A program made the position numbers and the translations under genes. Under the pieces are notes generated by a model. It made no database searches, was not told where the DNA came from, and saw only the letters and a program-made list of their open reading frames with translations. A stretch of DNA of 64,000 nt from Allodiplogaster sudhausi (lineage: Eukaryota > Nematoda > Chromadorea > Rhabditida > Diplogasteridae): NCBI GenBank assembly GCA_945643635.1, contig CALZFC010000020.1, forward strand, positions 1,376,001 to 1,440,000. The letters run 5' to 3'. Each line of letters opens with the position of its first letter. Within the stretch, counting starts at the first letter, position 1. Positions 57,460 through 64,000 of this stretch are shown here, piece by piece.

Positions 57460-58224
57460 GCATGGAGACTTTCTTCCCCTTTTTCTTCGCTCCCTCCTCT
57501 CCTCTCTTTCCTTCCATCCCCTCCTCAATGGCACAGTCTGCAAGGCGCGTCCTTCCACTGCCTCCCTTCTTCCTATATACTGAATAACGGAGGGACACGT
57601 TTTATTACATTTTATATTGCATACCTTTCATCAAGAAGAAATCAGCAAAGTAGCAAAGAGTGATGGAAACAGGGAAGAAATAAGGAAAAGAAACAGGAAA
57701 AACGAACGTTGGTCTTAGTAATGGTATGGAACGAGTCTGATTGATAAGAAAAGATAACAATGTCAACCAACATTCAGTGACATTAACACTTGGAGTGTTA
57801 TTCTAATTTCATACAAATTGTCAGACAGTCTAACACTTCTTAGTTGTCATTCTAATTGAATACTAATTTTCATACATTTATTAATCGCATACTAATTTAA
57901 ATAGTATAAAGTTTCATAATAGTCCTTTTCAAAATCTGATAAAAACAGGGAAATCTTTGTTTTTCCTGCATTCCGGCGGAACAGATGAGTTCTTTTCTTC
58001 GCACAACTGCGCGAAAAAGTGCCGTCTAAGAATTTTCGTAAAATACCGAAAAACAAATTATTCATAAAACTCACATCAGTGAAAATGCCTTGTAAATCCC
58101 CAGTTGGCACCAAGTTGAGCGCGTTTCACTAAAATGTTAACATAGGAGGGATCTGAATGTGCCAAAGGCCGTTGAGGCCAAATGGCTTTTTAATCCACTC
58201 AGCTTTTAAATATGCATTTCGTCC
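57460..58224. other. Spacer
   Basis: A direct repeat of TAACACTT...ATTCTAATT-type words at 57783-57860, and a weak third relative of the dispersed repeat at 57895-58025. No coding signal. Confidence 0.45.
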
Positions 58225-58488
58225 ACGAAACACACACATGATGATGAGAAACACACAAGCATCAAATTAAAACTCATGAAGGCCATAGAAACACTGCAGC
58301 ACTTGCTACGGGTGTTTTGAGAGCCCTGCCTCCTTATTTCAATCGCTGCTAATACTCCCACACATCGTTATGTGAACTGCTGGCAAATTAAGAGAATTAC
58401 AGATAACAGTATAACTATTTTGATGATCGCATTAATATATAACATATCAGTTCTGCTCGCATCGCATTTATACTTAATCAATTTTCTT

Positions 58489-59499
58489 GCGAATTCAAAG
58501 AGAGTCGACTGATGATCTGCACAAGGTTATACACCATTTGTTAAAAAAAATTATCAAATTATTGGGAAGACGTCACAGAAATATTTTGAGAAAATGGAGT
58601 GATCTCTTTTGGGGCACAGAGTGGATTCGTCATTGCAAAAACAAATGAGCAAATTCTCTCGTCATCTCCCTCTCTCTATCTGTCTACAACAAACGTGAAG
58701 GCATCTTGTCTTTATTGTGGATGATGCGGGCTGGGACAGGGCAAGGAAGGTGAGAAGCACGTGGCGAGCTAAATTTTCCGCTTGGTCAGTCAGGACAAGC
58801 AGAGCGCCACAAGGAGGGCAAACGATTTTCTGAAACAATTAAACCAGTGATTGAATGATTTATTGTTTATTTCAAAAAAATAATTAATTATTCCTTGTTT
58901 CGTCAGACCTTCTCCTTGCCGCCGAGGCCGACCGTCGCGATCTCCTTGGCCAAGTTGAGGTTGCCGAAAACCTCGCCATCGCCGTCCGCCAAATGCACGG
59001 CGCCGAGTCGCCGACGTTGACGATCTCAGAATGTTTAGATATTTTTGTTCATTGTTTTGAAATGTTTCATTTTAATGCTACCGAGCCGATAACATTCAAA
59101 CCTCACGAGTTTTGATTATCAATTGAGAGTTGACTCAGCTTATATTTCCGAGAGCACCATGTGCCTGTACTCCTCAAGAAACTTCTCCATTCATTTTTCA
59201 AACGTTATCTCTCGATATCATCACATCAAAAACGACGTTCAAACTGCAAACAAAAAGGACGTCAGGAGATTGGTTTGGACAAGAAGAAGGTTTTAAGAGA
59301 GCCTCTCTGTATGCCTCCAGTAGGGCTTGCCCCAAATCCAGATATTCGATTTCAAGAGCCAAAATGTTGTCGGACATAGCACTGGGCCCCAGTAACAAGA
59401 TTAAATGACAACTTTTTTTTCCAAAAATATTCTTGCGTAAACAGTTAAATGTATGGATATTTTGTGATTTGATGTATCTCGCTTCAAAATCAATATGTT
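58489..59499. mobile_element. 1-kb insertion in the foldback arm carrying an exon-like ORF
   Basis: The left arm of the foldback is broken exactly here, and TCAATTTTCTT occurs at both edges (58478-58488 and 59500-59510), whereas the right arm has a single copy. No terminal inverted repeats were seen. The insert contains the GC-rich segment at 58903-59024. Confidence 0.65.
58903..59024 (-). CDS. Exon-like GC-rich ORF inside the insertion
   Basis: After an AG acceptor (59025-59026) the minus strand reads LGAVHLADGDGEVFGNLNLA and on to a TGA at 58903-58905. Composition matches host exons and not the AT-rich element around it. No family recognised and no partner exon found, so it may be a captured gene fragment. 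Confidence 0.35.
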
Positions 59500-60657
59500 T
59501 CAATTTTCTTTTTTTTATTGGTATCCCCGTCAAATTCTAAACAAAAGGCCTTTAGATGTCTTTTGAAAAATATTTCATTTTCATATCGAAAAATTATTTT
59601 AAATATTTCAATTTGACCTTTGAATACCTTATACTCAAAACGTTTTGGGTACTATATCTCAAATTGTAGAGCATTAAAAACTGTATAACATAGCTTCTTT
59701 TCGTTTAGCCTGGAGGTCCTCTAAGCTGTTAAAAATGGGCTCAAATAGGGGCACCTCGGAGATGAAGGATTCAAGGAATGCGTGAAGAAATGGTTAAATT
59801 CTTGTTTAAACATACAGTGAACCACTTCATTCAATTCAGCGCGTGTTTCTTGTCATAATAGCTATATATCATAATTCATCTGGCGTGTTGTTTGTGCACG
59901 TCGAATGTCATAGGTCGCAGGTTCAATTCCGCGCACATGCAAACCCTTTTGCGGGCTTTTACAAAATAAACATCCGTTCTGACTTCAGGATACTTTGTAA
60001 AATGCGGATCTGTCAGTGTTGACGCGACAGCCATGGGAAAATCGATATAGTCATTGGTAGGGACGTCCTATCCAGATGTAGAGGATGTATGCTGTAGAGA
60101 ATTTCGTCGCGTACAGAATAATGCTAGTCATATTCTGTAGTCTTTGAATTTGTCGAAATAGTTTTAGGTCATTTTCTGTCCATGGTAGAAAAATCGAAAA
60201 ATGAGTTTTTTTTTTCTTAAAAACGATAGTTTTATGAATTATGGTATATAGCTATTATGACAAGAAACACTCGCTGAATCGAATGAAGTGGTTCACTGTA
60301 TGTTTAAACAAGAATTTAACCATTTATTCATGCATTCCTTGAATCGTTCATCTCCGAGGTGCCCCTATTTGAGCCCATTTTTAACAGCTTAGGGGACCTA
60401 AAGGCTAAACGAAAAGAAGATATGTTATACAGTTTTTAATGCTCTACAATTTGAGATATAGTACCCAAAACGTTTTGAGTATGAGGTATTCAACCATTAA
60501 ATTAAAATATTTAAAATAATTTTTTGATATGAAAATGAAATTTTTTTCGAAAGACATCTAAAGGTCTTTTGTTTAAAATTCAAAGGGAATGTCAACAAAA
60601 AAAAGAAAATTGAAAAAAAAGTTTAAATGCGATGCGAGCAGAACTGATAAATATGTA

Positions 60658-60659
60658 TG

Positions 60660-60709
<50 letters not shown>
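60658..60709. repeat. TA microsatellite
   Basis: An uninterrupted AT alternation of about 50 bases, inside the right foldback arm. Confidence 0.95.
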
Positions 60710-60710
<1 letters not shown>

Positions 60711-61298
60711 ATTCGATTATCAAAAAAGTTATTCTGTTACCTCTCCTTTTATTTTACCAGAACTGATATACACATATTGATTCGATTATCAAAAAAATTA
60801 TTCTGTTACCTTTCTTTCTTTTAATTTACCAGCAGTTCACCATTACGATGAGGGGGAGTGTTAACAGCGCTGATAGAAAGAAGGAGGCAGGGCTCTTCTT
60901 TCATTACCGGCCACAGAACATATGTTCTGATCAAACCTTTGCACTTACTTGCACTCACCGATTGATGCAAAACACCCGTAACAAGTTCTGCAGCGTTTCT
61001 ATGGCCTCATTGAATTTTAATTTGAGAGTTGCGTGTTTCTCGTCATCATGTGTGTCTTTCTGATTCACTAGTAAGAGAAAAATTATTGGAGGAAGAAGTG
61101 TTTTCCCTGAACATTTTTACTCTCTTAAATACTGCCAACGACTTCTTTCTTGGCAGGTTTGCGAGAATAACCATTGGTTTTATCATATTAAAAAAAAACA
61201 TCTTTGAGATGGTTACAACATGCACATTCATGCATAAAAGTGCTTACTTTTGTGTAATGTGTTCAAAAATATATTAATAAAGGATATGTGAAGGAGAC

Positions 61299-62673
61299 AT
61301 GACGGAAAGCTTGCCGAAGGGGTATTCCTGGCGCGCCGCGACTACTGAAGATCTTCCAGAGATCCTTAAAGTGCTCGAAGAGTTTGTCAAGGAAGAGACC
61401 CTGAGTACAGTTGGTGGTTCTTTTTCTTATAATGCATTAATTTCGTTTACAAGTTATATGCAAGTAAGTCAACTTTCGAATTGAAGGTTCTACAAATCTA
61501 TGTACTTTTTTAGGCGATTGGCATTACGCAAGAGGGAATTGCTGACTTTCATCGCTGGCTCGTCGGCGAGTTCATGCGATTCCCTTACAATGTGCTCATT
61601 TTCGAAGAGGGCACCCAGCAGGTATCATTTCATAATCTTTAACTTTATTATATTCATTAGAATTACAACAACAACAACAGCAACAACAAAATATACAAAT
61701 AATTTACATCCCTCTGTGCTTATCAGCTGGTAGGCCTTCGCCTGACAAGTGAATGGCATCGGCATGAAGAAGACGAGAACAGCGCCCCGGTCATTAGCGA
61801 CCCGAAGACGAAACTTCTTCGTTAGCGTTCATCTTCTTATTTTTTAACAGATCGTGTTAGAATGCCAATCTGCCCAAAGTGACTCAAGTGATTAGGCATG
61901 AATATATGTACATATGCATGTACATACATACATATATGGATATAAAAAAATTGCCAGTTTACGTCCTCGAGCATCTCCACTCTCGATTCTGGAATCTGGT
62001 GCCAAGTGACGTCGAGAAGGTATGCCTTTTTAAAAATAAAACGAACGATATTTCACTATTAAAATGAGTGCAACTCGCTTCGAAATGCTCCCATATGGTC
62101 GCATATCGACTTGCAAATGATAACGCAAATGAGTGGAACCGACGCAGGCATTATCAAGTTTTCCTCGATGGCGTTGCCAATTCAATCTCTCTTTGTTTCT
62201 CTACCTGTGCCCTTTCCCTCACTCTCTTGATCTCCTCTTTCCTCTCAAGGTCGTCTCTCTGGAAATCTCATACATTCGTCCCGCTCACCAACGCCGCGGC
62301 CTTGGCCGTGCCATGACGGAGGGAATGATCGATAAGAAAGCACTTAAGGTTATCATATAAAGAGTTCATGGATATTCAACGACAGAGGAGCGAAATCACG
62401 AATTTGACGAACAGCAAACCAAGTTTATACATATGAATAGTGTCTTGAGTCGCTTTTTTTAAAATAGCAATGAATATGTTGCAGGAAGCCGGCTTCTCCG
62501 GCATCGTGGCAGAGGCGTCTTCTCTGCCGAACCAGCGGCTGCTCTCCTCGGAGGGCTTCTCCGTGCTCGACGAGGTGGCCATCAATGACTTCGTGCATCT
62601 CTTTGGCCTGGCGCCCGTCGTCTTCCCCGTCGGCGCCGCGCCCACCATTCAGCTCATGTACAAGGCGTTCTGA
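61299..62673 (+). CDS. GNAT N-acetyltransferase, arylalkylamine/aminoalkyl type
   Basis: Acetyl-CoA-dependent N-acetyltransferase of about 220 aa, probably cytosolic. Six exons in phase: 61299-61409, 61514-61621, 61727-61820, 61958-62019, 62250-62348, 62485-62673. The acetyl-CoA-binding motif A (RRGLGRAM, of the Q/RxxGxG/A type) is in exon 5, after the beta-4 strand VVSLEISYIRP. Exon 3 reads LVGLRLTSEWHRHEED; the C-terminus SSEGFSVLDEV and TIQLMYKAF fits the nematode/insect arylalkylamine NAT fold. Introns are short, with a CAACAA repeat in intron 2. The true amine substrate (dopamine, octopamine or a polyamine) cannot be read from the sequence. No defects seen. Confidence 0.88.
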
Positions 62674-62679
62674 CATATC

Positions 62680-63454
62680 GCATGTATTATATAAAGTAAT
62701 AAAGAGACAATTGAACACTCTATACTCTTTCAAAATAACGAATTGATGTGTACAAAATAACATTACACAAACCAGGCTCTCCATGTGTACACTCACTTGC
62801 CACCAGGAGGCTGACTTCTAAGTTTCAAATCTCTTTATGCAAAGCATACACATCAAAGTTGCTTACGATGAATTGACTTCTCGGTATCCGGCTCGGTAAA
62901 TAAGACGTTTGGGAGTGAGCGAGAAAGAGAGCAATTGAAAAGGAAGAAGGGAGAGACAAAAGACATCCACCTTTCAGACAACAGCTAAGCGCGAGTCGTT
63001 GATAGTCTCATCTTTTTTGAAAAAAAGCTTTATTTGTACAAGTGGGGAAATAATGGGAACTGGAAATGGGAGAGCAAGGAGACTGGTAATGATTAAATAC
63101 TGAAATGAAAAGATCTTGCTTTATCTTTTAAAAAGTTAAAAGGAGCAGTTCCATTCACGAGGACGGGGATGTGAATGTGGCAGGGGGGATGGAGAATGCA
63201 GTTGAAGTTTTGGGAGGAAAGGAAGGCCAGGATGGTCTCGCGGAAGAAGAATCTCAATAAAAGACGCGGCACACTCAATAATTTCAGAGAATCAGCACAG
63301 TTCCTCAGCTTTGTCGACGTCTTATTAATTTTTTAGAGCTCAATCTGGTTTCCCTGATTTTCGCCAATGTTAGCTGCAATCTACTATTTTTGTTTATCGA
63401 GCGCGGATACGGTTCTCGGTTGCTGGAGCAGACTCTTTCCTAAGGTTTAAGTTG
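62680..63454. other. Spacer
   Basis: Tail-to-tail between the acetyltransferase and the minus-strand gene at the right edge. No coding signal or repeat was recognised. Confidence 0.5.
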
Positions 63455-64000
63455 TCACTTCCGCTCGCCGTCTCCAGCGCATCGGGCGTTTTGACGCGCG
63501 ATTCGTGCCACAAAACCGTCGTAGTTCTGACATGGCAGATATGCAATTTTGTAGACAGTAAATAACAGTAAATAAACAAGTCTGAAATACGGTCGAAGTG
63601 CCTCCGATGCTCTCCAACCGTTCAATCGCTGCCAAGACATCTCGCTCTGTGGCGAAAGTCGTAACGTGAGAAATTAAAATTTGAAAGATAAATTAAGCAA
63701 GCAAATTATTTTTAGATCTTTTTAAAATCTTGTTTTAGCGACCTTCAAATTGAATTGGGTCCTCGTATTGCCGACCGCCGCAAACGTTACGAAGGCTACT
63801 TGAAGAATTTTTTTTTGAAAAGAAAAAAATTTAAAAAAGTTTACTTCTATTTGTTTGTTGCAGGTTGTAAATATAAATAAAAACATAATTGATTAATTAA
63901 ATAAATTATTTAATAATGAAATAAACTAAGCTACTACGAACACGAGTGTAGCGAGGACCAATGAGGAGGGCATGGACGAGACGAGCAGCCAGCTGCTTGT
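63455..64000 (-). CDS. Probable 3' part of an unknown gene entering from the right edge
   Basis: Not recognised. Two exons join in phase: 63591-63646 (RDVLAAIERLESIGG) and 63455-63526 (NYDGFVARIARQNARCAGDG, then a TGA). A further exon at about 63736-63795 (LRNVCGGRQYEDPIQFE on the minus strand) fits the incoming phase, but the same DNA is also open on the plus strand. At 63926-64000 the minus strand is open from the edge (QLAARLVHALLIGPRYTR). Basic, mostly helical C-terminus; no domain call is possible. Confidence 0.4.

Larger units (their letters stand above)
58225..61062. mobile_element. Large foldback element (about 700-bp arms), left arm interrupted
   Basis: The left arm (58225-58488 plus 59500-about 59880) is the inverted copy of the right arm (about 60240-61062). 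Matching landmarks: GAGCCCTGCCTCCTT near 58318 against AAGGAGGCAGGGCTC near 60882, and GCATCGCATTTA near 58460 against its complement near 60627. No transposase frame. A TA microsatellite (60658-60709) has expanded in the right arm. The centre (59880-60240) holds a tRNA-like B box (GGTTCAATTCC at 59929). Confidence 0.75.

Noticed and set aside
59880..59950. Functional tRNA gene
   Set aside because: A B-box-like GGTTCAATTCC is present but no cloverleaf could be drawn by eye; treated as SINE-like.
62068..62250. Additional acetyltransferase exon
   Set aside because: Direct joining of 62019 to 62250 keeps phase and restores the VVSLEISYIRP strand; the intervening frame has no usable donor.

Overview
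This is eukaryotic DNA: an AT-rich background with GC-richer coding exons split by many introns, and about half the window is transposon-derived or repetitive. Several things point to a nematode: a gene joining EGF-like modules to a DEG/ENaC channel domain (the architecture of C. elegans EGAS proteins), a decaying array of serpentine-receptor-type genes, an ABCB6/HMT-1-type transporter, an arylalkylamine-type N-acetyltransferase, and a 2-oxoglutarate dehydrogenase fragment of nematode character. No search could be run, so the phylum is an inference.

Layout. 1-3289 (minus): nearly all of a dihydroflavonol-4-reductase-like SDR gene that leaves the window at the left edge. 3290-7020: gene-poor, CT-rich. 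7021-7933 (plus): exons of a 2-oxoglutarate dehydrogenase E1 pseudogene. 9338-16723 (plus): a 21-exon EGF plus DEG/ENaC gene; intron 18 holds a mariner-like foldback element which itself holds an hAT-like element. 17569-19932 (minus): a lysozyme-like (GH25) terminal exon and serpentine-receptor copy I. 21173-27434 (minus): an ABC half-transporter whose last 17 exons join without a frame break. 28975-30110: receptor fragment and foldback fragments. 30299-37171: a Ty3/gypsy LTR retrotransposon with target duplication and two almost identical LTRs. 37480-47120: a roughly 4 kb segmental duplication carrying receptor copies II and III, copy III with two nested hAT-like elements. 48240-49232: weak minus-strand exons. 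49998-52035 (minus): a complete secreted nucleoside hydrolase. 52592-54138 (minus): an unknown gene whose last exon is split by a small MITE. 55610-57455 (plus): an unknown two-pass membrane protein. 58225-61062: a large foldback element with a 1 kb insertion carrying an exon-like ORF. 61299-62673 (plus): a complete GNAT acetyltransferase. 63455-64000 (minus): probable 3' part of a gene entering from the right edge.

The genes do not form an operon-like pathway; strands and functions are mixed. Splice models were built by hand from GT/GC-AG sites, reading phase and family motifs. Where all exons agree in phase (DEG/ENaC gene, ABC exons 5-21, nucleoside hydrolase, acetyltransferase) the models are reliable; elsewhere the failure is stated.
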